A stretch of 64,000 bases of DNA, taken from positions 1-64,000 of the forward strand of contig NZ_NAAD01000004.1 in the NCBI RefSeq assembly GCF_002093115.1, read 5' to 3'. The DNA comes from Geothermobacter hydrogeniphilus (GTDB lineage Bacteria; Desulfobacterota; Desulfuromonadia; Desulfuromonadales; Geothermobacteraceae). Positions 50,802 through 59,278 of this stretch are shown here, piece by piece (within the stretch, counting starts at the first letter, position 1; every line of letters begins with the position of its first letter). A program made the position numbers and the translations under genes. The notes under the pieces are model-generated. The model was given only the letters and a program-made list of their open reading frames with translations. It searched no databases and was not told where the DNA came from.

Positions 50802-52190
50802 ATGAAAAAAGTCCTTTCCCTGCTGGTCGTGCTGCTGATGCTGGCAGCCGGTTCGGCGATGGCCGCCACTTTCGAGTTCCACGGCGACCTCAACAACCGT
50901 TTCAATCTCTACACCAACCATGCCGACCTCTACTCCGGTTTCGGCAACATGCAGCGTCTGAACGGCAAGCGGGCCGACGGCGTGGCTCCGATCGGCAAAG
51001 ACAAGGCCGAGGACACCTGGGGTGAGATCAAGTATCGCCTGTGGACCGAAGCCGCCACCAACGACGGCAAGATCAAGGGCGTGTACGCCATTGAGATCGG
51101 TGCCGTCCGCTACGGCAACAAAACCAAGGGTGGCGCCTTCTCCGGTGACGGCATCAACGTCGAGACCCGCTGGGCCTACACCGACTTCCAGCTGCCGGGC
51201 GTCTCGCAGAAAGCCCGCGTGCGCATGGGTCTGCAGCCCTTCAAGATCAACGGCTTCCTCTGGCAGGAGACCGCCATGGGCGTGGCTCTGAACATGGACA
51301 ATCTGCACCTCTCCTGGATGCGCGGCAAGGAAGCTATCACTTCCTCCGGCGACAGCTGGGGCGACAACGACCTCGACGCCCTGACCGCCCGCTACGACCT
51401 GAAGCAGGACAACGTCAAGGCCGGCTTCTTCGCCAGCTACATGTTCGAAGGTGCCCCGACCGGTACCGCTGCGCTTGATCCCGCCATCTACGAGATCAAG
51501 TCCTTCGGCACCGCCGAGCTCAATGTTCTGGCGATCGGTACCGACGGCTCCTTCAGCACCCCGACCGGTGCCGGCGACTTCTTCGTCAAGTGGGACGCCA
51601 TCTATGAGAACGGCAGCATCGACAACTACCAGACCACCAACGGTGCCCAGGACGTCGACCTGTCCGCCTACCTGGTGCATGCCGACGTCGGCCTGAACCT
51701 CGGCAAGACCCGCCTGACCTACACTGGCTGGTACGCTTCCGGTGACGACAACTCCGCTGACCAGGACCTCGACGCCTTCCTGTCGGTTGACGTCGACCGT
51801 TTCGACAGCGTCGTGCTGTTCGAGGGCGGCTACACCGATGACAACGCCCCGACCGAAATGCCCTACCTGCTCGACAAGGGCTTCATCATGAACAAGGTCG
51901 CCGTTGACCACAAGGCCACCGACAAGCTGACCGTCGGCGGCGCCGTGCTCTACATGCTGACCGCTGAAGACATCACCTACTCCGTGGGTAGTGTCAACTA
52001 TGCCAGCGACACCATCGGCGTGGAAGTTGACGCCTATGTCAAGTACAAGCTCTACCCGAACTGCGAAGTGGCTCTGAACGCCGGCTACCTGGCCGCCGAC
52101 GATGCCATGGACTACTGGGAAGTTGAGCAGAACGGCAAGGCCGACGAGGACATTTTCCGCACCACCGCCCGCGTCCGCTACAAGTTCTGA
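50802..52190 (+). CDS. Outer-membrane porin (module 1)
   Basis: The product has 462 residues. The signal peptide MKKVLSLLVVLLMLAAGSAMAA is followed by alternating beta-strand sequence (FEFHGDLNNRFNLY, WAYTDFQLPG, KARVRMGLQPFKINGFLW) and a terminal VRYKF ending in Phe, as in barrel proteins. Acidic Gly/Asp turns such as SGDDNSADQDLD are frequent. AGGAGG precedes ATG 50802. A terminator follows, then a VCBS-like gene, an arrangement repeated twice further on. The transported substrate is unknown. Confidence 0.82.
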   Translation: MKKVLSLLVVLLMLAAGSAMAATFEFHGDLNNRFNLYTNHADLYSGFGNMQRLNGKRADGVAPIGKDKAEDTWGEIKYRLWTEAATNDGKIKGVYAIEIGAVRYGNKTKGGAFSGDGINVETRWAYTDFQLPGVSQKARVRMGLQPFKINGFLWQETAMGVALNMDNLHLSWMRGKEAITSSGDSWGDNDLDALTARYDLKQDNVKAGFFASYMFEGAPTGTAALDPAIYEIKSFGTAELNVLAIGTDGSFSTPTGAGDFFVKWDAIYENGSIDNYQTTNGAQDVDLSAYLVHADVGLNLGKTRLTYTGWYASGDDNSADQDLDAFLSVDVDRFDSVVLFEGGYTDDNAPTEMPYLLDKGFIMNKVAVDHKATDKLTVGGAVLYMLTAEDITYSVGSVNYASDTIGVEVDAYVKYKLYPNCEVALNAGYLAADDAMDYWEVEQNGKADEDIFRTTARVRYKF

Positions 52191-52223
52191 TTTGCTCAAG
52201 CAGTCTTTTTTATGCTAATTCTC

Positions 52224-52253
52224 AAGGCCGGGCCGAGTGCCCGGCCTTTTTTT
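52224..52253 (+). terminator. Terminator after porin 1
   Basis: AGGCCGGGC pairs with GCCCGGCCT around CGAGT and is followed by a T7 run. Confidence 0.9.
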
Positions 52254-52369
52254 CACCGATCCATGACCCAAGTGAAGGAGTCCGCGGGAGGCGCGGGATC
52301 CCTTGTCAACGCTGTCCTTGATTTGGGTGAAGGACCGGTAGGAAAACAAGAGAAGGGAAACGTCGAGAT

Positions 52370-54121
52370 ATGCGAAGATTGATGTTGGCAATCGTTTGTT
52401 CGATCGGTCTGCTTTCTGCCGCCGGCAACGCCGCGGCGGTGGACCTGGTGGCGGCCGTCGGCCATGACCTCGCCCCCGCTTCAGGGTACGTGATCATGCC
52501 GGTTGACGGCCAGTATCTCATCGACCTGGACGCGAGCCGCGGCACCAGGGTCGGAGACCTGATCAGTGTGATCAAGCCCGGGGAACGCGTGGTTCATCCG
52601 GTGACCGGCAAGATCCTCGGCAGCCTTGACGAGGTGACCGCGGTTCTCAAGGTGACCCGGGTCAAGAATGGTTATTCCTATGCCGAAGTGGTTGATGAGC
52701 GGGAAAAGATCAGCAACGGGGCCGTCTGCAGACGTTTTTCGGCGCTGAGTGCCGCCCTGGTCGGCGGTGACCGGGAGTTTTACGATGCGCTCCGCAAGGC
52801 CCTGCCGGATCTGGAATGGCAGGGGCAGTTTGTTGCCGGGGAGCAGCCCGAGGTCGACCTGGTCTTTGCCCTGACCGGGGATACCCTCAACCTGATGGAC
52901 GCCAGGGGCGGCAGGGTGCGCGGTTATGATCTCAAGCTTTTCGACGCCGTGCCGACCAAAAAAGCCAAGACAGGTGCGCCGCCGCCGGTGGTTCCGACGC
53001 CGGCTCCGCGGGTGACATCGGTTCCTGTTCCCGCCCCGGTACCGGTGCCGGTGGTGAAAGGCTCGCTGCAGACCGCTCCCGCCGGGCGCGGCGTGGTTGA
53101 TTACGGCCGTTTCGGCAACCTCGGAGAACTCGCGGAACGGGTGCGGATGGCCGCTTTTCATCGTGCCGGAAAGGACCTGCTGATGGCCACGGTGGATGGA
53201 AAGAGTCTGCGGGTTTACCGCGTGACGGATGGTCCGCGGCTGGTTGGCGAAACGCGGGTCGGCAAAGGCGTTGTCCAGCCGCTGACCGTCGCCTGGTGGC
53301 AGCCGCAGGCCAACGGGCGCCTCTTCCTGGTGGTCAGCGGGGCCGAGGAAGATGATCGCAATTACGGTAATGAAGTCTATACCCGGATGGCCGGGGCGGT
53401 GATCGAGTGGCGGGACGGCAAGCTGGTGCCCGTCGTCAATCGGCTGCGCTGGTTTCTCGGCAGTTACGACCGGGACGGGGACGGTCGGCCGGAGATCCTG
53501 CTCGGCCAGCGGTTCGATCTGGATACCACCTACGGCAAGGTTGCGGCTCTGTCCCTGGACGGTTCCAGCCTGAAAGAAACGCCGGTCCCCTTCGAACTGC
53601 CGCAGGAATTCACGGTTCCCGGCAGCCTGATGGCTGATCTGACCGGGGACGGGAAACCCGAGGTGGTCGTTGTCCGGCACGGCTACCTGAGTATCTTTGC
53701 GGGAAAAAAGAAGCTTTACCAGTCCTCCGAACAGATGGGCGGCAGTCTTGATTCGCTGACCTACGACACCAATCCCGGTTCCGTCGATCTGCTGCATCGC
53801 ACCGTTAATTTCGAAGTGCCGCCGGCCGTGGCCGACATTGATGGAGACGGGGTGCTGGAACTGGTGGCGTTGGCCGCGGAAGGGAATTCCATCAAGATTC
53901 AGGGACTGTTTCCCTCGATCGAGAAGAGCTGGGTCGCTGTTGTCAAGTTCCGCAACGGCCTGTTCGAAAAGGGGCGACTGCCCGGCGACCGGGAAAATCC
54001 CCTGCAGGGTGTCTGGGCGGAACGCGGCCGGGTGCTGGTGGTGGAAAGCCGCACTTCCTCGCAGCTCAAGCAGGCGGGTTCCAGTTACCTGCTGCAGTTT
54101 GTGTTCGACCAGAAACAATGA
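52370..54121 (+). CDS. Exported FG-GAP/VCBS-like protein with FlgT-C-like N-terminal domain (module 1)
   Basis: The product has 583 residues. The signal peptide ends near GNAAA. Residues 30-120 (GYVIMPVDGQYLIDLDASRGTRVGD, then VHPVTGKILGSLDE) resemble the FlgT C-terminal fold. A Pro-rich linker follows (PPPVVPTPAPRVTSVPVPAP), then a propeller-like region with calcium-type loops DRDGDGRPEI, DLTGDGKPEV and DIDGDGVLEL. It is probably periplasmic or surface-bound. Paralogues at 57699 and 63222 also neighbour porins. Confidence 0.75.
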   Translation: MRRLMLAIVCSIGLLSAAGNAAAVDLVAAVGHDLAPASGYVIMPVDGQYLIDLDASRGTRVGDLISVIKPGERVVHPVTGKILGSLDEVTAVLKVTRVKNGYSYAEVVDEREKISNGAVCRRFSALSAALVGGDREFYDALRKALPDLEWQGQFVAGEQPEVDLVFALTGDTLNLMDARGGRVRGYDLKLFDAVPTKKAKTGAPPPVVPTPAPRVTSVPVPAPVPVPVVKGSLQTAPAGRGVVDYGRFGNLGELAERVRMAAFHRAGKDLLMATVDGKSLRVYRVTDGPRLVGETRVGKGVVQPLTVAWWQPQANGRLFLVVSGAEEDDRNYGNEVYTRMAGAVIEWRDGKLVPVVNRLRWFLGSYDRDGDGRPEILLGQRFDLDTTYGKVAALSLDGSSLKETPVPFELPQEFTVPGSLMADLTGDGKPEVVVVRHGYLSIFAGKKKLYQSSEQMGGSLDSLTYDTNPGSVDLLHRTVNFEVPPAVADIDGDGVLELVALAAEGNSIKIQGLFPSIEKSWVAVVKFRNGLFEKGRLPGDRENPLQGVWAERGRVLVVESRTSSQLKQAGSSYLLQFVFDQKQ

Positions 54122-54466
54122 AGCCGCCGCGCCGGTCATCCGCCTGGAGCCTTGGTTTCTGCTCCCGCGGATGACCGGCCCGGTCGCCGTTCTTCCTTTC
54201 CCTTCCCCTTTCCCTTCCCCTTTCCTCTTCTGTGCCGACGAACAACACGTCACGTTTTCGATCTCTCGAGACTGCTCCCCGACCGCCCGACGGGTGATCA
54301 CCGGCCTGCCGAATTTTTACGGTAAGGATGGCGGTGTATCGCCCGTGCGCAGGTTTATGAATAAACTACTGCAAGTCACCGGTAAAACCACCGTAAAAAA
54401 ACTTACTTGTCAAATCAAGAACTATTGTCGTAAAGTTGATTAAAACAACGGGGAAGGAGTCGTGAA
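54122..54466. other. Intergenic region before the rhodanese gene
   Basis: About 345 bp with a CT-rich tract (54186-54230) and an AT-rich stretch at 54310-54450 that probably holds the rhodanese promoter. TTTTTACGGT and ACCGTAAAAAAA (about 54314 and 54391) are inverted but 65 bp apart. No gene is seen. Confidence 0.35.
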
Positions 54467-55378
54467 ATGGTTAAAAAACTGATCATCGTCCTGCTGCTGA
54501 TTGCGGGAGGCGCTGTCCAGGCCCAGGCGGCGCTGGAGGATTACTTTGTTTCAACCGGGTGGCTTGCCGACAATCTTGAAAAGGTACGCGTGGTCGATGT
54601 GCGCAAGGCTGCCGGGTACCTGTTCGGTCATATTCCCGGCGCGGTGAATGTCGAACGGAGTGAATTTCTTTCCACCCGCAACGGCACCAAGAGCCTGGTG
54701 CCGACGGCGGATGAATTTGTCGCCCTGATGAGCCGGCTCGGGATCACGGCGGATACCCCCGTGGTTGCCTATACCTCCGACAGCGGCTCCTATTCGGCCC
54801 GGTTTGTCTGGACCCTGCGCTTCCACGGGCATGAAAAGGCCTATGTTCTTGATGGCGGCTACGACAAGTGGAAAAAAGAGGGACGTAAAACTGAAATGAT
54901 GTCGGCCGATCAGCCGGCCGCGACAGAATATGTCCTGAAGCATGCCCCCGACATCCGTGCCGAGGAAGATTATGTTCTGACCCGTCTCGATCATCCCGAC
55001 ACCCTGGTCTGGGATACGCGGCGGACCAGTGAGTATCAGGGAACCGAGGTGCGGGCCGCTCGCGGCGGTCATATCCCGGGCGCGATTCACCTGAACTGGA
55101 CGGAACTGCAGACCGAAGTCAACGGGGTTCGGGTGCTGAAGTCGAAAAAAGAATTGTTGAGCCTGTTGGCTGACAGGGGGATTACCCCGGACAAGGAAAT
55201 CCTGGCCCACTGCCAGACCGGTATCCGTTCTTCATACGCCACCCTGGTGCTGTTGGGTCTGGGATATCCGCGGGTGAAGAACTACGACGGTTCCTGGATC
55301 GAATGGGCGCATAATCCGGATCTGCCGGTGGTTGATCCGGCCCGTGTTGCCGGCAAGATTGAGCTGCCCGAGAGATGA
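54467..55378 (+). CDS. Exported two-domain rhodanese (sulfurtransferase)
   Basis: The product has 303 residues with signal peptide MVKKLIIVLLLIAGGAVQAQA. Domain 1 (VRVVDVRKAAGYLFGHIPGAVN) has YTSDSGSYSARF where the active Cys would be, so it is inactive; domain 2 (LVWDTRRTSEYQG, GHIPGAIHLNW) has the loop CQTGIRSSY with Cys. This is the normal thiosulfate/mercaptopyruvate sulfurtransferase layout, here secreted. It overlaps the YdjY-like gene by ATGATG, so both act together, possibly in sulfur or metalloid handling at the envelope. Confidence 0.88.
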   Translation: MVKKLIIVLLLIAGGAVQAQAALEDYFVSTGWLADNLEKVRVVDVRKAAGYLFGHIPGAVNVERSEFLSTRNGTKSLVPTADEFVALMSRLGITADTPVVAYTSDSGSYSARFVWTLRFHGHEKAYVLDGGYDKWKKEGRKTEMMSADQPAATEYVLKHAPDIRAEEDYVLTRLDHPDTLVWDTRRTSEYQGTEVRAARGGHIPGAIHLNWTELQTEVNGVRVLKSKKELLSLLADRGITPDKEILAHCQTGIRSSYATLVLLGLGYPRVKNYDGSWIEWAHNPDLPVVDPARVAGKIELPER

Positions 55379-56103
55379 TGGCCAAGGCTGCAGAGAAGAA
55401 GGCCGGCGCCGGATTCCGGTGGATGGTGATAACAATTTCTGCGCTCTGCCTGCTTGTGGCGGGTCAGGTCAACGCGGCCGGGCCGGAGTTTCCGGAACTG
55501 GTGCATGTCAACTGGCAGCAGCGTTCGATCACTTTTGCCGCAGTGGTTACCGCTTCCTTATGGGAGCGGCAGCCCCGGGCCGATCCGGCGGCGCGGAATT
55601 TCGATCCCGATCACTGGCATCTGATCATCAGCGCCACCCAGGCCAATCAGGCGGTCGGCCGGGTGGCAATCTTTTCCGCCTGGGCGACCGATGAGGAAAT
55701 TGCTGCCGCGTTGTCAACCCTCGGCGCCCGTGGTGAGAAATTTGACAAGCGCAGTTTTACGCGCCGGATGGATGCGGATTCGTCCTATCCGGACCTGCGG
55801 CCCCAGGGTTCCAAGCTGCGGTTGACGGTCAGCTGGGATGGCTTTTTCGGTCGTAAAACCGTGTCTGCCGATGAATTTCTGAGCAACACGAGCGGGAAAA
55901 AACTCGACCTGGTCTATATCGGCAAACAGCATCCATCCAACTGTGTCATTTGTCTGTACGGGTGTGTCGGAGCAGTCTGTCCGAACCGGGCCCTGACAGT
56001 TCGGGACTATATGCAGGGAAAAAGCCGCTGGTCGCTGATACCGGGAGTGCTGCCTGAAGATGGAACTCGCGTGTGGATAACGATTGCCATGGCAGGCGAA
56101 TGA
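55375..56103 (+). CDS. YdjY-like exported protein
   Basis: The product has 242 residues. A membrane/signal segment (RWMVITISALCLLVAGQVNA) is followed by HVNWQQRSITFAAVV and WHLIISATQANQAVGRVAIFSAWATDEE. Near the end is HPSNCVICLYGCVGAVCPNRALTVRDY with four Cys, a possible metal or cluster site. It resembles YdjY-domain proteins, found with ferredoxin-like genes. It is coupled to the rhodanese. Start at 55375 or 55378. Confidence 0.65.
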   Translation: MMAKAAEKKAGAGFRWMVITISALCLLVAGQVNAAGPEFPELVHVNWQQRSITFAAVVTASLWERQPRADPAARNFDPDHWHLIISATQANQAVGRVAIFSAWATDEEIAAALSTLGARGEKFDKRSFTRRMDADSSYPDLRPQGSKLRLTVSWDGFFGRKTVSADEFLSNTSGKKLDLVYIGKQHPSNCVICLYGCVGAVCPNRALTVRDYMQGKSRWSLIPGVLPEDGTRVWITIAMAGE

Positions 56104-56121
56104 AAACGCCCATCTGCGGTG
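56097..56121. repeat. Vestige of dispersed element family 2
   Basis: ATGAAAACGCCCATCTGCGG is the left-end core of family 2, with nothing recognisable after it. It overlaps the stop of the YdjY-like gene (TGA at 56101-56103). Confidence 0.6.
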
Positions 56122-56127
56122 GCAGAC

Positions 56128-56412
56128 TCAGCAGGAAACGCAGTTTTCAGTTGTCGGAGGGCAGGCCGCCTGTCGGCAACCGGCCGAGTCTGACCAGGGA
56201 AAATCCCCCCGATTCAGTCCGGCAAGAACAAGAATTGCGGTGAGCAGGCCGGCGAGCAGCAGATGCCTGCCCGGCCTGGCTGCAGCCGTCGGATCCCGTT
56301 CTTCGAACCCCTCTTGACCGAACTCCAGAAGTGAACGACACCTCGGGCAGAAGTCCCGTGACTGCTGCCGTATTCCTCCACACCCGGGACAGGAATTCAT
56401 AGAATCATTCAC
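56128..56412 (-). CDS. Small zinc-ribbon membrane protein
   Basis: The product has 94 residues. The N-terminal pair CPGCGG and CPRCRS is a zinc ribbon; LLLAGLLTAILVLAGLN is one membrane helix, and the tail CRQAACPPTTENCVSC has four more Cys. The start overlaps the stop of the 56409 gene by ATGA, so they are co-translated. Unknown role. Confidence 0.65.
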   Translation of the reverse strand: MNDSMNSCPGCGGIRQQSRDFCPRCRSLLEFGQEGFEERDPTAAARPGRHLLLAGLLTAILVLAGLNRGDFPWSDSAGCRQAACPPTTENCVSC

Positions 56413-56657
56413 TGCTCCGTTTCCCCGGTTTCGGCCATGACGGCGGTTGAAGATGGCGCCGGACCCTGTGGTGCCCGACGGTCATATCCGAGATAATAGG
56501 TATCGGCAGCATATCCCCGCAGTGGAACCCGGTCGGGTTCCGCCCAACCGTCAGCGCGTCGGAAGGCGTTGATCTTTCCCGACCGCAGCAGCGAATCAAT
56601 CTGGTTCGCCTTGACCATGTCAAAACGACCGTCCCGATATCTGATGCGAATCATCAT
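56409..56657 (-). CDS. Small protein resembling the GSU3473 family
   Basis: The product has 82 residues from ATG 56657 (GGGGAGAG upstream). MIRIRYRDGRFDMVKANQID, then FRRADGWAEPDRVPLRGY matches, from memory, a short family common in Geobacter genomes. No function is known. The tail (APSSTAVMAETGETEQ) is probably disordered. It is the first gene of a two-gene minus-strand unit. Confidence 0.6.
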   Translation of the reverse strand: MMIRIRYRDGRFDMVKANQIDSLLRSGKINAFRRADGWAEPDRVPLRGYAADTYYLGYDRRAPQGPAPSSTAVMAETGETEQ

Positions 56658-57083
56658 GGTGACTCTCCCCGGTTGAAATTCAGGCGCCCGGCAGTGGACA
56701 CGTAAGTTGTAAGGTGTAAAGGAGCAATTTGAATGCCAGATCAATAAGTGCTTATTTCGGGGGGGTAAGCCGTGGACAGCAAGTCTGTTGGAGAATAATC
56801 CCCAGCAGAGCGTGGAATATTCCACAGGTTGTTGCGATCGTGATTCTGTTGCTGAGGTCGGCCGCGGAGACAGACGGAGGGAAACGACCGTGGGATAGAT
56901 CTGTGCGGGCAGCGGGGAAACGAGGTTGACAGCGGGGTGGGGCGTCCGGGATACAGGGGAAGAAAAAAAGAGCCTTTTTCTGTCATGCTCAGGACTGGAG
57001 GCGAATTGTATGGAGGTACCCGAAGTTTATACAGGTTCCGTGCCAAATTCGCAGATGGTGTTGATGCCGGTAAGCTCCGATGA
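56658..57083. other. Intergenic region
   Basis: About 425 bp. It must carry the promoter of the minus-strand 56409 gene. A G7 tract at 56760 and T-rich stretches are present; no gene, repeat or RNA is recognised. Confidence 0.35.
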
Positions 57084-57458
57084 CTATTCCTGTCGGTCCA
57101 GGGTAAGGCGCCAATGTCGTTCCGCCATGCAGCGCTCGACATCGGTATTGCCCCATCCGCCGAATTCGCGGGCGAAAACAACCTCGTCGGGCGGGCCGTT
57201 GGTGCTGACTTCATCGGCATAGTCTTCACAGTCGTAGAGGTCGCTTCTCAGGTCACGACCGGGTTCCCCGCCCGGAACCTGACGCCACACCCAGCGGCCG
57301 CTGTCCACGCAGCCGCCCAGCAGCATCAGGCAGAGCAGAAGAACAGCCAGGGCGACTCGCCGGGATGCCTCAGTCGGTAATGAACTCCAGGCGCCAGCCG
57401 CGCTCCTGCATGCACCATTCAAAGTTGAAATTTCCCCATTCACCGTAAGGTCGTCCAT
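57084..57458 (-). CDS. Small lipoprotein, tandem paralogue 2
   Basis: The mature part begins at the Cys of the lipobox LLGGC and reads GRWVWRQVPG, DLYDCEDYADE, FGGWGNTDVERCMAERHWRL. The same pattern is found in the 57370 gene just upstream. The start is unclear: the ATG at 57458 would overlap the upstream gene by 89 bp, and no ATG, GTG or TTG lies between that gene's stop and the signal peptide. The stop is at 57084. Confidence 0.6.
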   Translation of the reverse strand: MDDLTVNGEISTLNGACRSAAGAWSSLPTEASRRVALAVLLLCLMLLGGCVDSGRWVWRQVPGGEPGRDLRSDLYDCEDYADEVSTNGPPDEVVFAREFGGWGNTDVERCMAERHWRLTLDRQE

Positions 57459-57639
57459 TGGCGGGTCTCCAGACGACATCGTCGTCATTTTCGTCAGCAA
57501 AAATTTCACACTCCCAGATATCGGTGTCGACGTTCCGCACTTCACTTGCGTCCGGGGCGCGTTGCCATTCCCAAGAACCGCGAGGTCCGGCGCATGCTGC
57601 CAATATGATGCTGATAAAAAGGGTCATGGAAATGCGCAT
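57370..57639 (-). CDS. Small lipoprotein, tandem paralogue 1
   Basis: The product has 89 residues. The lipoprotein signal MRISMTLFISIILAAC is followed by GSWEWQRAPDASE, DTDIWECEIFADE, YGEWGNFNFEWCMQERGWRL. Two Cys and the W-x-W and CMxERxWRL blocks are shared with the adjacent paralogue. Role unknown; a soluble periplasmic-face domain of about 70 residues stabilised by a disulfide is a fair guess. Confidence 0.7.
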   Translation of the reverse strand: MRISMTLFISIILAACAGPRGSWEWQRAPDASEVRNVDTDIWECEIFADENDDDVVWRPANGRPYGEWGNFNFEWCMQERGWRLEFITD

Positions 57640-57698
57640 AATATTGCCGTCTCAACGTGTCTATCTCATTTTACATGAAGCTGGTGAGGGAGGCTTTG

Positions 57699-59126
57699 TC
57701 ATGGTTTCTGTTCCTGGTAGAGCATGAAGGCGCGTCCGCTGCCGTCATTTTTTTCGTTGAGAAGCAGAAGCATTACTTCGTTCTTGTCAGGGACAGGAGC
57801 AAAGTCAAGGATGAAGGCCTCGACAGCGGGATAGGGGTGATCAAGGAGCGTTTCTTCGCCCTTCATGCGGATGCGTGCCAGTTGGTCTGTTCCTTCTGCT
57901 GTGCCACGCAAAAAGGAGTCTGGTTTACGACCGTGCTGAATGGTGAGAATAGCCGACCCCAGACGTAGTGTTCGTGGCGGGAGTTCGACATAGGTTTCCA
58001 TGATACGGTCTTCTTTGGCAAAGCCGGAACGAAATACAGGATCTTCCAGTTTGACTGCGACCTGTGTCAAGGGAGATGTGCCGAAGTCCTCGAGGAGCCT
58101 GCCGTGGACTTTCTTGTCGGCAAGGGAGACTGTGCCCGATTTTCCGGGTTCCAGCCAGACAAAGGCATACTGGTTGGTGAAGGGGGTCAGATCAAAGAGA
58201 TTTCTGCCGGCCCAGGGTGCCGGCTTCCCTGTCTTAACTCTTCCCTTGTTGAACTCCAGGCTGACGACGGGGCCGGAGAAGGCGTTGAACGACCCGCGCT
58301 GCTGGGCGGCTCCCGAAGAGGAAAAGAGGCGTACGTAGCCGGGCTGCAGGGCAAGAAGTTGAAGCTTGTCCCGTTGAACTTCAAGAAATTGTGTCCATAT
58401 TCTGCTGTCAGTCCCCTCGTAAATGCCGTGGATGTCTTCGGCCCAGGTGGCCGCCAGTTCGAAGTGGCCGTCACCATTCAGGTCCCCGCTGCTTAGAGTA
58501 AGGGGGCGGAAGTTATCTTGCGGAGGTGGTTGTCTGGCTATTGTGCGAAGGTGGGTTCCCTGAAGCTGGATCAGCATAATTCCCTGAGTTGAGAGCAGGG
58601 CGAAAATATTTTTCTCGGGATCGGCCTGGACCAGGGCGACAGGTTTTGTTTCAAGCGCAATGGGTGCGTGCTTGGATGCGTGCCTGGATGCGTTCGTGGG
58701 GCGGTTGTGTGCGGTAGAGGATAATGTCCTGGTGGTGGCCGGCACTTCGGAGGCTGCGGAAGAGGTAGCGTTTTCCGATTTGCTGCGGATGTGGTCCAGG
58801 GCAATGATTGCCTGATCGGAATTTCTTTTGAGAACGATCATGGTTTCGCCGGCTGTGGAACGAAGTTCTGCGTTCAGTCCCTTGGTCATGCCGACGCCGG
58901 ATGTGGTTCTGACGGCAAAGCCGTGCTTGAGAAAAACTTCGATAAGGGGCAGCAGATCAGACGCCAACGGGTCATTTTTATCTCCCGTGATCTGAACTTC
59001 CTTTTCACCCTGCCATGCCTGAAGGGCCGGCTCAATATTGGGGAAGGTCTGGGCCCATGACGGGACAGCAAAACCGACTAGGAGCAGAAGGTAGATGACG
59101 AAAAGGGCACGCATTTTTTTCATCAT
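57699..59126 (-). CDS. Exported FG-GAP/VCBS-like protein (module 2)
   Basis: The product has 475 residues from ATG 59126, signal peptide ending PSWA. Residues 25-115 form an alpha/beta N-terminal domain (LLPLIEVFLKHGFAVRTTSG) unlike that of module 1. A Ser/Thr/His linker (NRPTNASRHASKHAPIALE) leads to a propeller-like part with SSGDLNGDGHFELAATW. It lies downstream of porin 2 in the same orientation with a hairpin between. Shared overall plan with the 52370 product indicates descent or convergence to the same role. Confidence 0.68.
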   Translation of the reverse strand: MMKKMRALFVIYLLLLVGFAVPSWAQTFPNIEPALQAWQGEKEVQITGDKNDPLASDLLPLIEVFLKHGFAVRTTSGVGMTKGLNAELRSTAGETMIVLKRNSDQAIIALDHIRSKSENATSSAASEVPATTRTLSSTAHNRPTNASRHASKHAPIALETKPVALVQADPEKNIFALLSTQGIMLIQLQGTHLRTIARQPPPQDNFRPLTLSSGDLNGDGHFELAATWAEDIHGIYEGTDSRIWTQFLEVQRDKLQLLALQPGYVRLFSSSGAAQQRGSFNAFSGPVVSLEFNKGRVKTGKPAPWAGRNLFDLTPFTNQYAFVWLEPGKSGTVSLADKKVHGRLLEDFGTSPLTQVAVKLEDPVFRSGFAKEDRIMETYVELPPRTLRLGSAILTIQHGRKPDSFLRGTAEGTDQLARIRMKGEETLLDHPYPAVEAFILDFAPVPDKNEVMLLLLNEKNDGSGRAFMLYQEQKP

Positions 59127-59230
59127 ATTTCTCCGGAACAATGATTATGGTAAAGAGGCGATTCATGTCATGAATCATGACTTATCATAGACCTTTTGTC
59201 ATCTTTCCTCGATAGAAAATGCAGTGTAAA

Positions 59231-59262
59231 CAACAAAGGGTACCCGAAGGTACCCTTTGTTG
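59231..59262 (-). promoter_or_regulatory. Intercistronic 14-bp stem-loop between porin 2 and its VCBS-like gene
   Basis: CAACAAAGGGTACC, CGAA loop and perfect reverse complement lie 17 bp after the porin stop (minus strand). No T-run follows, so an mRNA-stabilising hairpin or weak terminator is likely. Confidence 0.7.
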
Positions 59263-59278
59263 CGGAGTGGTCGGTCGA

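Noticed and set aside
52481-54301. 606-codon minus-strand frame
   Set aside because: Antisense of the VCBS-like gene; no start context and no family resemblance.
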